DNA of 64,000 nucleotides, taken from the NCBI RefSeq assembly GCF_031844685.1, contig NZ_CP134606.1, positions 186,001 through 250,000 on the forward strand, read 5' to 3'. Positions 15,270-24,800 of the stretch are shown here, piece after piece. The position numbers and the translations under genes were made by a program. The stretch's first letter is position 1. Each line of letters starts with the position of its first letter. This stretch comes from Streptomyces sp. ITFR-21 (GTDB taxonomy: Bacteria; Actinomycetota; Actinomycetes; Streptomycetales; Streptomycetaceae). Under the pieces are notes generated by a model, which did no database searches, was not told where the DNA came from, and saw nothing but the letters and a program-made list of their open reading frames with translations.

Positions 15270-16247
15270 TTACGCGTGGACGTCGGACGGCGTCATGTCC
15301 TCACGAATACGCAGGTAGCGCACCGGATGCCGGTACCGGCCCCCGTCGACGGCGGTGTCGCCGGCGAACTCGGCGACGAGCTCGGGCACGACGGGATGGA
15401 AGGCCAGCGGCTCGGAGGTTCCCCAGCCGGCGGAGAAGCGGAGGCCGCGCCAGGGGTGGCTGGGCCCAGCAGCGTGAAGTGCCGCGCCCAGCCGAGCCGA
15501 GGCGCTGCGCGACAAAGGAGTGGAGCGGGCGATCAGGCGCAGTCGGCCGGCGCCGTCCGGGTCGGGGGATCCGAGCAGGAGCGTCTGGGGCGCGCGCACC
15601 GCTCCGGTGACCGCCGCGATGATCCCTTCGGCTGTAGTCCGCGAGCGCGCCTTCAGCCAGCCGCGTTCACCCGGACGGTACCGACCTCCGGAGTCCTTGA
15701 TCATCGCGCCTTCGACGCCCACCGCCCCCCAGGCCGGGTCCAGCCACGTCCGGGCGATGTCCTGGTCGGTGGTCTGGGGGGACAGAGCCCACGGAGCGGA
15801 CAGCCGCCGGCTGGTGAACAGCTCCTCCAGCAGGGCCCGCCGCCGGACCAGGGGCTGGTCCATCAAGACGGTGCCGGACAGCTCAAGCAGGTCGAAGACG
15901 ACGAGGTGTGCCGGGCTGGTGGCCGCGGCCCGCTCGGCCGACGGGCCCCGGCGCCGTGCCCGCTGCTGCAGGGCCGCGAAGTCGAGTCCCGAGCCTGCCC
16001 AGACCACGAGCTCGGCGTCCAGGACGGCCTCGACGCCGAGCTGGGAGGCGGCCCGCACGATCTCCGGGAACGCCGGTCCCAGATCCGCACCGCGGCGGGA
16101 CTGGACGAAGGGTGCGGACCGCGCGAAGACCAGAGCCCGGAAGCCGTCGACCTTCTGCTCGTAGACCAGGCGTCCGGCCGCCCCGGGGCGGGGAAGGCTG
16201 TCCACGGGCCGGGCCAGCATCGGCTGGAGCGGGGGCGAGAGATGCAC
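15270..16247 (-). CDS. ATP-dependent DNA ligase
   Basis: A 325-aa stand-alone ligase of the LigC/LigD type. The adenylation lysine is in YEQKVDGFRA (motif I), followed by LDAELVVW (motif III), VEGAMIKD (motif IV) and GWLKARSR (motif V), then an OB-fold. It seals nicks using ATP. Streptomyces often carry several such genes, many in accessory DNA and linked to end-joining or repair. The gene stands alone. Confidence 0.9.
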   Translation of the reverse strand: MHLSPPLQPMLARPVDSLPRPGAAGRLVYEQKVDGFRALVFARSAPFVQSRRGADLGPAFPEIVRAASQLGVEAVLDAELVVWAGSGLDFAALQQRARRRGPSAERAAATSPAHLVVFDLLELSGTVLMDQPLVRRRALLEELFTSRRLSAPWALSPQTTDQDIARTWLDPAWGAVGVEGAMIKDSGGRYRPGERGWLKARSRTTAEGIIAAVTGAVRAPQTLLLGSPDPDGAGRLRLIARSTPLSRSASARLGAALHAAGPSHPWRGLRFSAGWGTSEPLAFHPVVPELVAEFAGDTAVDGGRYRHPVRYLRIREDMTPSDVHA

Positions 16248-16290
16248 CCTTCCGTCCTACGCGATCCGGACGGGCTTCGCCCGCGCACGC

Positions 16291-17151
16291 TCAGGTGGCG
16301 GCCACCGCGGCCGCGGTGTCGGCACTGCCGTCCCCGGCGAGGAACTCGCGGGCGCCGCGGAGCCGGGTCCGCAGCCGCTCCTGCGTCGCGCGGCTGTCGA
16401 GGCGTACGACCAGGGGGCCGGGCAGGGAGGTGTCGGCTCGCCGTCCGGCCGGCAGCCGACCGGCGTCGAGCCCTTGGCTGTGAGCGATGAGCACGCCCAG
16501 GTCGTGGCGGCTCACGGCGTCCGGGCCGGCGAGATGGAACACCCCGGCCGCGTCGGACAGCGCGATCTCCCACAGGGCTGCGGCCAGGTCCGCGACATGT
16601 ACCGGGCAGCGGATGTCGTCGCTGAACAGGACCCCCGCACGCCTCCCCGCCGCCAGGCCGTGCACCATGCGTTCGTGCTCGGACTGGCCCTGTCCGATGA
16701 TCAGAGAGGTGCGGGCGACAGCAGCGCCCGGCGCCGCCAGCCGCACCGCCGTCTCGGCGGCGGCCTTCGCCGCGCCGTACGGGGTGAGCGGATCGGGCAG
16801 GCGGCTCTCGTCGTAGCGGTCGGCCGACCCGGAGAACACCGCGTCGCTGGAGACATGGATCAGCCGGCAGTCCCGCTCGGCTGCGGCCAGCGCCACCCTG
16901 GCAGCTCCGTCGGCGGTGACCGCCCAGTCGGACTTGCCGCTCGACGCGTTGACGACCACCGAGGGGGCCACGTCGGCCATCACCCGCGCGATGTGCACGG
17001 GCTCGCGCAGGTCGAGCTGGTGCCAGGCAGCGGCGGATGCCTCGTCGGGCCGGGAAGCGAAGGTCGCGGCCGTCTCCAGGCCCGCGGCGGCGGCCTGGCG
17101 CACCAGTTCGGAACCGAGGAATCCGCTGCCACCGATAATCAGCACGGTCAT
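16291..17151 (-). CDS. NAD(P)-dependent sugar-nucleotide reductase/epimerase (RmlD-like)
   Basis: A 286-aa extended short-chain dehydrogenase. The cofactor motif is IIGGSGFLGSELV at the N-terminus, the active-site Ser is in HVSSDAVFSG, and Tyr/Lys are in TPYGAAKAAAE. The overall order matches RmlD (dTDP-4-dehydrorhamnose reductase)-type proteins, but no sugar biosynthesis genes are near. The substrate is unknown. The ATG at 17151 is the first residue of the Rossmann strand. Confidence 0.82.
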   Translation of the reverse strand: MTVLIIGGSGFLGSELVRQAAAAGLETAATFASRPDEASAAAWHQLDLREPVHIARVMADVAPSVVVNASSGKSDWAVTADGAARVALAAAERDCRLIHVSSDAVFSGSADRYDESRLPDPLTPYGAAKAAAETAVRLAAPGAAVARTSLIIGQGQSEHERMVHGLAAGRRAGVLFSDDIRCPVHVADLAAALWEIALSDAAGVFHLAGPDAVSRHDLGVLIAHSQGLDAGRLPAGRRADTSLPGPLVVRLDSRATQERLRTRLRGAREFLAGDGSADTAAAVAAT

Positions 17152-17284
17152 GGTCCGACACGGTAGCGAACACGCGTCGCCGACAGGCCGGAACTCCGCC
17201 GCGCCTGCCCCCAGTCCAGGCCGAGGCGATGTGAGGCGGCCCTGACCAGCGAAGAGACGCAAAAATCGAACATGTGATCCAATT

Positions 17285-17527
17285 ATGGGTATGGGGCAGC
17301 TTCCCTTCCCCCACGACCTCCTCCAGGCCCAGATCGCCTGGCATCGCGCCTACGCCGCCCTGGCGGATGCCCCGGCGGGGCCGCACACCACGGCGCAGCG
17401 CCGCCGGCTGCTGCGTCTGTCCGTCCGCGTCTTCTGGCACCCGTACTGGTCCGACCCGCCCAGCCCGGCCCGGCGCGAGGAACTCCGGCGGCAGGCCAGG
17501 GCGCTGGAGCCGGACGCCGGGGCGTAG
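17285..17527 (+). CDS. Small hypothetical protein
   Basis: An 80-aa basic protein (FPHDLLQAQIAWHRAYAALA, helix; TAQRRRLLRLSVRVFWHPYW; then ARREELRRQARALE). The even helical pattern and Trp/His positions look like a real small Streptomyces protein, not a shadow. An ATG 6 nt inside the first is equally possible. Function unknown. Confidence 0.6.
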   Translation: MGMGQLPFPHDLLQAQIAWHRAYAALADAPAGPHTTAQRRRLLRLSVRVFWHPYWSDPPSPARREELRRQARALEPDAGA

Positions 17528-17792
17528 GCGGGAACGGTGAGCGAGCGCGTCGCGTCTCCGCACGCACGGATCATGCTGGTCCTTCCCGACGAGCAGACCG
17601 GGAGGTCCGCCTGTATGAGAAGGACAACCGCCCGCGGGCATCCGTGGAGGTGCCGCATCGGCGTGCCCTCATGGGTCGCCACGGAGGATGGCGTCGCGCG
17701 CGGCGGCGGTTGAGGTTCTCACCCCCGCGCTCGACCCGGGCCAAGGCAACCGATAGACAGGCCAGCGTGGTTGTGGGACAGAGGGACGCCGT

Positions 17793-18254
17793 TCAGCCTG
17801 ACGGCTCCGCGTACGACGTGACGATGGCCAGGGTCTGGCCGCTGCCGATCTGCTCGATCACGCGTGCCGCGTCGCCGTGCGTGGCGGTGAAGTGGAAGAC
17901 ACGGCCCACAGCCCGCGCGGTGTCCCGCCACTGAGCTGAGGCGGGCAGGCAACCGTCGTACCAGAACAGGCTGTCGGGCTGCTGGACCGTGAAGGTGTCC
18001 CCGGTCAGGGTGGCCGACCACCCGGGTGACGGCTCTGCCCATCCGGCGAAGTCGTCTGTCGGGACCCAGCCGATGCGCAGGGCCTGCTTCAGGAGCACGT
18101 CGCCCTCGATCAGCGAGCCGTCGACGTCGACCTCTTGGATGATCAGGGCCGGCACGTAGACAACGGCGGCGACCTCGGGCCCCAACAGGTAGGCGTGCGC
18201 CGCCATGTCGAGCGGGGGAAGCCCCTCGGCAGTGGTGCTCACGAACTCCAGCAC
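17793..18254 (-). CDS. Hypothetical protein
   Basis: A 153-aa protein. GTG at 18254 has AAGGAG 7 nt upstream; starts further upstream lie in low-complexity sequence. It is strand-rich and acidic (YLLGPEVAAVVYVPALIIQE, GDTFTVQQPDSLFWYDG, HFTATHGDAARVIEQI) without membrane segments. I do not recognise it. A separate small gene starts about 290 bp upstream on the same strand. Confidence 0.7.
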   Translation of the reverse strand: MLEFVSTTAEGLPPLDMAAHAYLLGPEVAAVVYVPALIIQEVDVDGSLIEGDVLLKQALRIGWVPTDDFAGWAEPSPGWSATLTGDTFTVQQPDSLFWYDGCLPASAQWRDTARAVGRVFHFTATHGDAARVIEQIGSGQTLAIVTSYAEPSG

Positions 18255-18324
18255 AGGAACACTCCTTCGGACGGGCCCTCGGCTCCGCGCCGCACGCGCG
18301 GGCTGTGCCAGGCACACCGCACCG

Positions 18325-18543
18325 TCATGCCCGAGCCGGTTCGTCGCCGACGTCGACGAGGAGGAAGGTACCGCCGGACGCCTCGTGGAGGGACATCGAC
18401 GCCGACGACTTCCCGGGACCGCCGGCCTCGATGTCGGCCGGGCGGACGGCCGGTGCGGGTCGGCGGCTCGCCATGGCGCCCATGACGTCTGCGCAGTCGG
18501 CCAGCACCAGGTCGCGCGACCAGGGGCTCATGTCCTGCTCCAT
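18325..18543 (-). CDS. Small hypothetical protein
   Basis: A 72-aa peptide (MEQDMSPWSRDLVLADCADV at its start; LHEASGGTFLLVDVGDEP at its end). ATG at 18543 has GGAAGGAC upstream. It has one cysteine and no leader/core division, so a lanthipeptide precursor is unlikely. Function unknown; it lies between two unrelated hypotheticals. Confidence 0.55.
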   Translation of the reverse strand: MEQDMSPWSRDLVLADCADVMGAMASRRPAPAVRPADIEAGGPGKSSASMSLHEASGGTFLLVDVGDEPARA

Positions 18544-18654
18544 CGTGTGTCCTTCCTCGCTGTACGACGGCCAGAGGCAGTCACCGCTGCCCGGCAGTCT
18601 GCCACCACGAGCTGACAGCCGGGCCCGTCCAGGTGTCTCGGCAGGCTGTACCGC

Positions 18655-19971
18655 TCAGCAGCCGTACCGCGCGAGTACGGCCCGGGTCGCCTGGTCGAGC
18701 GGCCGAAGGGGTTGCGTGCCGTGGTCTTCTGCGGGCCCCAGGCGCAGCGTCGTCACACCACTGATCGGAGTGACCACCAGCGTGCGGTCGTTGACCTGTG
18801 ACTGGATGGCGTCGGTGCGGTAGGGGCTGCCCGCCAGGCATCCATCGCCTGACCTCCGCTCGTACCGCTCGTACGGTCCCGCGAAGAAGTGGCCCGCCAA
18901 GGGGCCTTGCACCTGCCACACCACGATCGCGGCGAGCCCGGCGGCTATCCCCGGGAGCGCCGCGCTCCAGCCGGGACGCCGGAGCAGCTTCGGCACGGCC
19001 CGGTAGAGACAGAGGCCGCCGAGGCCCACCAGCAGCCCCGTCGCCGTGAACGCCCAGGTGAAGTACGAGAGGAGTCCGGCCGCGTTGGCGAAGGTCAGCG
19101 GAAGCGCTGCGCAGGCCAGCAGCAGCAGCGACAGCCCGCATACGGTGACCGCTTGGAAGGCGTTGAGCTTGGCCGGCCACGCCGGGCGGGGCGCGATCAG
19201 GGCCTTCTCGCGGCCGACCCACCGCCCGGCGCCGCGCAGGCGGCCGGTGCGGCTCTCGCTGCTCGTACCAGTCGGGTGGTGATGTGCGAGGAGAGCCAGA
19301 ACAGCGTCGCCGAAGGCGAGGGCCCGCTCGTGCACCGCGAACTCGTCCGTTTTGAGCTGCCCGGCCTCGGAGTTCCGGGCGGGCTGGATCCGCAGGCCCG
19401 TGCCGCGGGCGGCGAAGGCGAGGTTCAGGGGGTGTCCGGGGTCGGGGAAACCGGGCAGCGTCGGAGCCGTGCGTCCGCCTCGTCCGACGGCCAGGTCCAT
19501 GGGACTGCTCCCGGGTGTGGGGAGGAACCTCTCGTACATCTGCGGGTGCCGCCGGTGGCCGTGCAAGCTGGCCCGCAGGGCCTCGGCCTGCACGGCCACC
19601 CTGTCGAGCAGCGGATCGGACGGGGCGCTACGCATCCGCTGCAGCATGGCCTGGCCGGGGATCGCCCGCCACACTCCGCCGAGCCGGCCCAGGCAGCGCT
19701 CTTCCCAGACGTCGCGGGCGGGACGCGGCCACATGCGGGCGATGGGCAGACGCCGCGGCGGGCGCGCACCGTCGAGGTGGGCGCGCAGCAGGACGAGGGC
19801 GCTGCGAAGGTAGTCGGTCTCGGCTGCGTAGTGGACGGCGATCGCAGTTTTCCTGGCCCCGCGTGCCGCGTCGACGCCGAGGTCGTCGACGCGGTTGGCG
19901 GAGGCCCGGGCCGCGCCGCCTTGGGCCTGAAGATCGGCGATCGCCTGCTCCCAGCGGCCGCGGCTCATCAT
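18655..19971 (-). CDS. Membrane protein of the Tad-locus fringe
   Basis: A 438-aa protein. The N-terminal half is soluble and helical (RWEQAIADLQAQGGAARASA, KTAIAVHYAAETDYL). The C-terminal half has three or more membrane segments (AVTVCGLSLLLLACAALPL, FTWAFTATGLLVGLGGL, ALPGIAAGLAAIVVW) and ends in an extracellular-looking region with VVTPISGVTTLRLGP. No known domain. It follows the DUF2637 gene on the same strand with a gap of about 110 bp and may belong to the same functional block. Confidence 0.7.
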   Translation of the reverse strand: MMSRGRWEQAIADLQAQGGAARASANRVDDLGVDAARGARKTAIAVHYAAETDYLRSALVLLRAHLDGARPPRRLPIARMWPRPARDVWEERCLGRLGGVWRAIPGQAMLQRMRSAPSDPLLDRVAVQAEALRASLHGHRRHPQMYERFLPTPGSSPMDLAVGRGGRTAPTLPGFPDPGHPLNLAFAARGTGLRIQPARNSEAGQLKTDEFAVHERALAFGDAVLALLAHHHPTGTSSESRTGRLRGAGRWVGREKALIAPRPAWPAKLNAFQAVTVCGLSLLLLACAALPLTFANAAGLLSYFTWAFTATGLLVGLGGLCLYRAVPKLLRRPGWSAALPGIAAGLAAIVVWQVQGPLAGHFFAGPYERYERRSGDGCLAGSPYRTDAIQSQVNDRTLVVTPISGVTTLRLGPAEDHGTQPLRPLDQATRAVLARYGC

Positions 19972-20083
19972 GCTCCCCCTGCGTGGGCGATGTCGTTTCG
20001 GCACGAGGCTACCGGTCGGCACCGACACCGGCGCAGAGCCCGCGGTCCGGCCGGTGCCCCGACTTGGTCAGCCGGACCGTCGC

Positions 20084-21643
20084 TCAGGCGGCCTGAGCGG
20101 TGTCAGCAGGCTGCACCGACCAGTCCAGGTCGAGGTAGCCGGCGCCCTCCTTCTCGATGATCGGTCCGTACTGTTTCTCCAGCCGCAGGTACTCGTTGTG
20201 TCCGGACCGCGGGTTCTTGTAGCGGGCCCACCGGCCCAGGTCCGCCTTGTCCAGCGCGAGGCCAGCCAGTTGGTGAGCGAGGTAGATGCGCTCGGCGAGC
20301 TGGCGCGGCTTCTCGTCCTTGGGAAGTGCGGAGAGGTCGATCTGCGCGCGCTGCCGCTCACGGACGTCGCCGTCACCCGCTCCGGGCGCCGGCCGGCCGT
20401 GCTCAGCTTGGATCTCGTCCTCGTAGCCGTCGCCCTCGTCGTCGGCCTCTCCGTCGTCGCCGGGCTCAGGATGGGAGCCGCCCCGGCCGCTGCGCCCGTC
20501 CGGCGGGGCCGCCTTCTCATCGCGTGCATCCGGCTCCTCATCCCGGATGTCCCCGCCTGCGGTCTGCGACTCCTCCTCTTCTGCCCGCGCGCCGGACTGC
20601 GGGTGTACGGGGGGCGGAGCGGCCGGCGCAGCCGCAGCGGGCACTGCCGCGGTGACGGGCTCGGGCCGCTGCGCTGCCGGGGCAGGCCGTTCGGCAGGAG
20701 GGGCCGGTGGCTTGAGCGGACCGGGCAAGGCGGGCTGCTGCGTCACGGGCACCGCAGCGCTGCCCTCGCCGGCCGCCGGCCGCCGGGTACCAGCATCCCG
20801 CGCGGCCAGGACGTCCGCCGTCCCGCCGCTCTGCCGTGCCGGGACGGCGGGCGGGTCCGGCAGATCTGCGGCCACCGGGGGGCCGGATGCGGGGACGGGG
20901 GCCGGCTCGTCGCCGGTGCTCGGCACCAGAACGTGCCGGGATCCGGTCACCCGCACGTTGTCGACGGTGGCGAGCAGCTCCTTGCGCCACGCCTTCCACA
21001 TCCGCACGGGGGACCCGATGGGCCAGGGAAGCCACAACAGCAGGCTGTAGCCCCGCTCCTCATCACCCCTGCGCCGCTTCTGCCTGCCCATGATCACCTG
21101 TTCGATCTTGAACAGGAGCATCTCGAGCAGTACCGCGTACTCCAGCGGCGGCACCACGGCGAGGAACGCGCCGCTGAAGCCTGCCTCGGGCGCGTGCAGC
21201 AGATTCATCTGTGCCGAGGCCGCGACGAAGGCGAACAGCAGCAGCCTGGTGATCCCAGAAGAGCGGAGGGAGAGCGCTTCGAAGAACCGGATCAGGCTGA
21301 GGCTCAAGGCCCCGGCGTCGAGCAGCATCGCGAACAGGGTGGCCGCGTCCCAGTCGCCGCCGTTGTGCGCGTGGGCGTACTCGCGCTGAGCCCCGAAGCT
21401 CAGCCAGGCCGCGATGCCCGCCAGGACGAACATCATCAGGCAGCCGACGGCCAGGGACGTCACGGCCAGTCGGCGCTGCCAGGACTGGCGTCGCTGGAGG
21501 GCGAGTTGGTCGCGTTCCTCGGTGGTCGCGGTCTGCTCGCTGCTGCGGCGCCGGTGTCCGAGGACCATGCCGGTGGTGGCCACGGCGCCGATCCCGGCGA
21601 TGGTGAGGCCGCCGGGCAGAGCCAACTGCGAAAGATCCATCAC
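20084..21643 (-). CDS. DUF2637 membrane protein with long linker
   Basis: A 519-aa protein. One membrane segment lies near residue 15. A DUF2637-like block with further membrane segments occupies about residues 60-180 (LAVTSLAVGCLMMFVLAGIA, AATLFAMLLDAGALSLSLIR, LLLFAFVAASAQMNLLH, VVPPLEYAVLLEMLLF). A Pro/Ala/Glu-rich linker of about 180 residues follows, then a soluble tail (IDLSALPKDEKPRQLAERIY). DUF2637 proteins are typical of actinobacterial plasmids and integrative elements, where some are linked to conjugative spread. Here it follows the Tad operon. Confidence 0.8.
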   Translation of the reverse strand: MMDLSQLALPGGLTIAGIGAVATTGMVLGHRRRSSEQTATTEERDQLALQRRQSWQRRLAVTSLAVGCLMMFVLAGIAAWLSFGAQREYAHAHNGGDWDAATLFAMLLDAGALSLSLIRFFEALSLRSSGITRLLLFAFVAASAQMNLLHAPEAGFSGAFLAVVPPLEYAVLLEMLLFKIEQVIMGRQKRRRGDEERGYSLLLWLPWPIGSPVRMWKAWRKELLATVDNVRVTGSRHVLVPSTGDEPAPVPASGPPVAADLPDPPAVPARQSGGTADVLAARDAGTRRPAAGEGSAAVPVTQQPALPGPLKPPAPPAERPAPAAQRPEPVTAAVPAAAAPAAPPPVHPQSGARAEEEESQTAGGDIRDEEPDARDEKAAPPDGRSGRGGSHPEPGDDGEADDEGDGYEDEIQAEHGRPAPGAGDGDVRERQRAQIDLSALPKDEKPRQLAERIYLAHQLAGLALDKADLGRWARYKNPRSGHNEYLRLEKQYGPIIEKEGAGYLDLDWSVQPADTAQAA

Positions 21644-21848
21644 CGGCCTCCTCCTGAAGCGCGAACAACTCTGCCGGCGACCGCCCGTACGGCGGTGCCG
21701 GCGCGCGGGACGGCTGGGCGGTGCCGGCGGGGGATCATGCGCGTGTGCTCCTTTGTCGGATGATCGGCCGAGGAAGGCCCTCGCTCTCTACAGGTCCGTT
21801 CCAGCGGCCCGGTGTGACAGCGGGCCGGGGCGAATGCGGTGTGGCAGG

Positions 21849-24800
21849 TCATGAAGCGGCGGATCCGAGTGCTGTGGAGTGGGCGTGTTCGCCCTTCAGG
21901 AGCGTGCGCAGGAGGCCCACCGTCTCGGGCGAGGAGTCGCAGCCCTCTTCGGTGTTGATGCGGGCCAGCTGGTGGGCGGCGCGCTTGAGCCCGTCCTCGT
22001 CTCCCATCTCGTGGCAGATGGTGAACAGGTCGCGGTAGAGCAGTTCGGACTGCGCGTCGACCATGAGGCCCTTGGTGACGGCCTGGGCGGCGGCGCGGTA
22101 GTCGCGCAGGTGGCGGCGCCGTTCGGCCAACTCGTGGGCGACATCGACGATCGCGCTGATCATCTCCTGGATGTCGGCCTCGGCCCAGGTGTACTTGGCG
22201 GGGTCGACGTCGGCGAAGGGGCGGCCGCGGACCAAGGCCAGGGCCTGGGCGAGCGCGACGTCGGCATCCTGCCCGTCGTGGTGCATGCCCTGCTGGTACA
22301 GGTCCTGGAACTGGCCCCAGTCGGAGGTGACCTGGTCGCTGAAGCGGTACACGCCGCCCTTGATCGGGGGCAGGTAGGCGGCCTGCGCGTCCCCGGCCGG
22401 CAGCAGTGGATCGCGGCCCACCCACGCACGCAGTTTGCTGATTGCCGAGTTGCGGGAGTCGGCGAGCGTGCGCATGCCCGGCCAGATGGCGTCGTCGAGG
22501 TCCTGGCGGTGCAGTCCCGGATGGAGCACCAGCCAGGCCGCGATCTCTTTGAGCGCGTTGCGGCGGTTGCTCTCCACCCGGCCGAGCGTCCCCACCAGGT
22601 CCACCGGTCCGAGGACGTGGATCTGGGGCGCTGCCGGAGGTTCGGGCGGTGTGGCCAGGGCGGCCAGCACGGTGGAGGTCGCCGCGCTGGGCCGGGGCAC
22701 GATGCGTCGCTCTGCCGGGGCGGCGGCAGGCCCTTGCGGCTGGCCGAGCGCGGCTGAGGACAGGCCCGACTCCGTGCTGTCCTCGTCGGCGTCGGCGTCA
22801 TCCGCGGTCTGCGGGGCGACGTCGTCCTGTTCGGCCAGCACCTCGCTCAGCGCGGTGTCGAACTCGTCGGCGGACGCGGGCTTCCCCCAGACGGCGCCGT
22901 CCAGCGCGGAGCCCTCCTCCTCCGGCTCGTCCCCGTCCAGTGCGCTGTCGGCCACCATCGCCTCGGCGTCGTCGGGCTCGTCGGCGTAAGCGTCGTTCCA
23001 ATCCTCCTGCGCCGGGCCGGTGTCGGCGTCGGCAAGGGCGTCGGCCGACAGGGCGCTGCCGGAGTCGTCCTGCTCGGGAAGGGAGGCTGCCGTGCTGTCG
23101 AGGGCGGGGGAGTAGGACGGTGCCAGGGAAGCGAAGCTCGGCAGCGCGCTCGCCAGGTCCCCGCCCCCTGCGGCCGGCCGGCTGGTGTCTGCGGTGGGGC
23201 GGGCGGTGGTCTCGGGGGCCAGCGCGGAGTCCTCGGAGGCCGTGACGACGGTGTGTCGCGGACCGTTGTGGTCCGCCGGGCCCGTGTGACGGGTCCACGG
23301 CGGCGGCGCCACGTCGTCGGTGCGGCTGGAGGTGACCAGCAGCTGGACGAGCCGGTCGTAGGCGGCATCGTCGAGGTATTGCAGCCGTACGGCCAGGTCC
23401 AGGCCGGGCAGTTCGACAGCGGTGCCGGGCTGCGCGGGAAAAGTCCACGCCCCGGGCAGGTCCAGTTGCGCACCGGCCGCGGTGACGACCGCGACCGAGG
23501 TGCGGGGACGGGAGGAGAGCAGGTCCTCGAGCACGGCGGTCGACGGGCCGGTCGGCGCGTCGGTGGCGACCAGGATGCGGGGGATCCAGGAGTCTCCCGA
23601 GGTCTCCTCGCTCAGCCGGGCTCCGCGCAGGTGATCGTGGCCGCCGTCGGTGAGGGCATCCCGCTGGAAGGCGTCGTGCGCCTGGAGCTCGGCGACGGCC
23701 TCGCCGAGCTCCGTGTGGTGGTCGATCTGGTCGGGATAGAGGGTCTGCAGGTCGCTTCCGGCGCCGGCGAGGACGACCTGGGTGGCGGGTGCGAGCTTGG
23801 AGGAAGCCAGTTCCACGGCGAGCGCGAGCGTGACCGCGCGGACGTCGGCCGGGCTGCCGTCCAGGCGCAGCAGGCCGATGGTTTCCAGGTCGACCAGGAC
23901 CGGGTCGCCGTCCGCGGTCTCGCCCAGGCTGACCAGAGCCGGGTAGGGGGGAGTGATGTCGGCGGCCTGGTCCGCCTCCAGCAGGGCGGCGCCGCGGGCC
24001 GGGCACCACCACACCGTCGGGAGGTTCTCGCGTTCGGTGAACGGCTCGACAGGGGGAACGGCGGCGGCCAGGTGCAGTTCCACTCCTCGCGCGGTGATGC
24101 GCATGGCCTCGACCTCGGGCAACGGGCGTCCGCTCTGGCGGCAGTTGGCGGCCAGCGTGCGCAGGGCCCGGTCGGCGAGCAGGGTTCCGGTGATGTCGGA
24201 GGCCACGCGCAGCTGCTTCTCGAAGTCCGCGACCGCCCCGCTGGGCATGGGGATGCGCCGCTTCGCGCGACGCCGGCGCTGCTGCCGGGCCCGGCGGGTG
24301 GCGATGACGGCGAGGACGGCGGCCGCCAGGATGCTCCCGGCCGCTGCGACGGTCTTCACGCTCTGCTCGCCGGAGCCGGAGTCCTGTTGGGGGGCGGCTT
24401 CGGCCGGTGTGTGAGGCGCAGCCGGTGTCCGGTCGGACGGCTGTGCGGACTCGCGGGGCGCCGGCATCTGGGTGGCCGGCGCGTCCGGGCGGGCCGTCGG
24501 CTTGCCGCCTCCCTGATCGCCCTCCTTGTCCTGGCCGTGCTGTGCGGGTGCTTGCTCGTGCTGCCCGCTGCCCTGCTGCTCGCCACCGCTGCTGTGGTTG
24601 GGCGCGGGCTCTTCGCGCGGCGGGGTCGGCGGGTCCGTACGGTCGCCGGCGTCGCCATGGGTTGTGGGGATCTTCAGCTGCCAGCCGGGGTAGATCTTGT
24701 CCGGGTCGGTCAGGGTGCGGCCGTCGGGCTGGCGGACGTGGTCGTTGGCCTCGGCGATCGCGGGATAGTCGTGGGCGTCGCCGAGTTCGTCCTTGGCGAT

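Noticed and set aside
18325..18543. Possible lanthipeptide-like precursor
   Set aside because: One Cys only, no leader/core boundary and no modification enzyme nearby.
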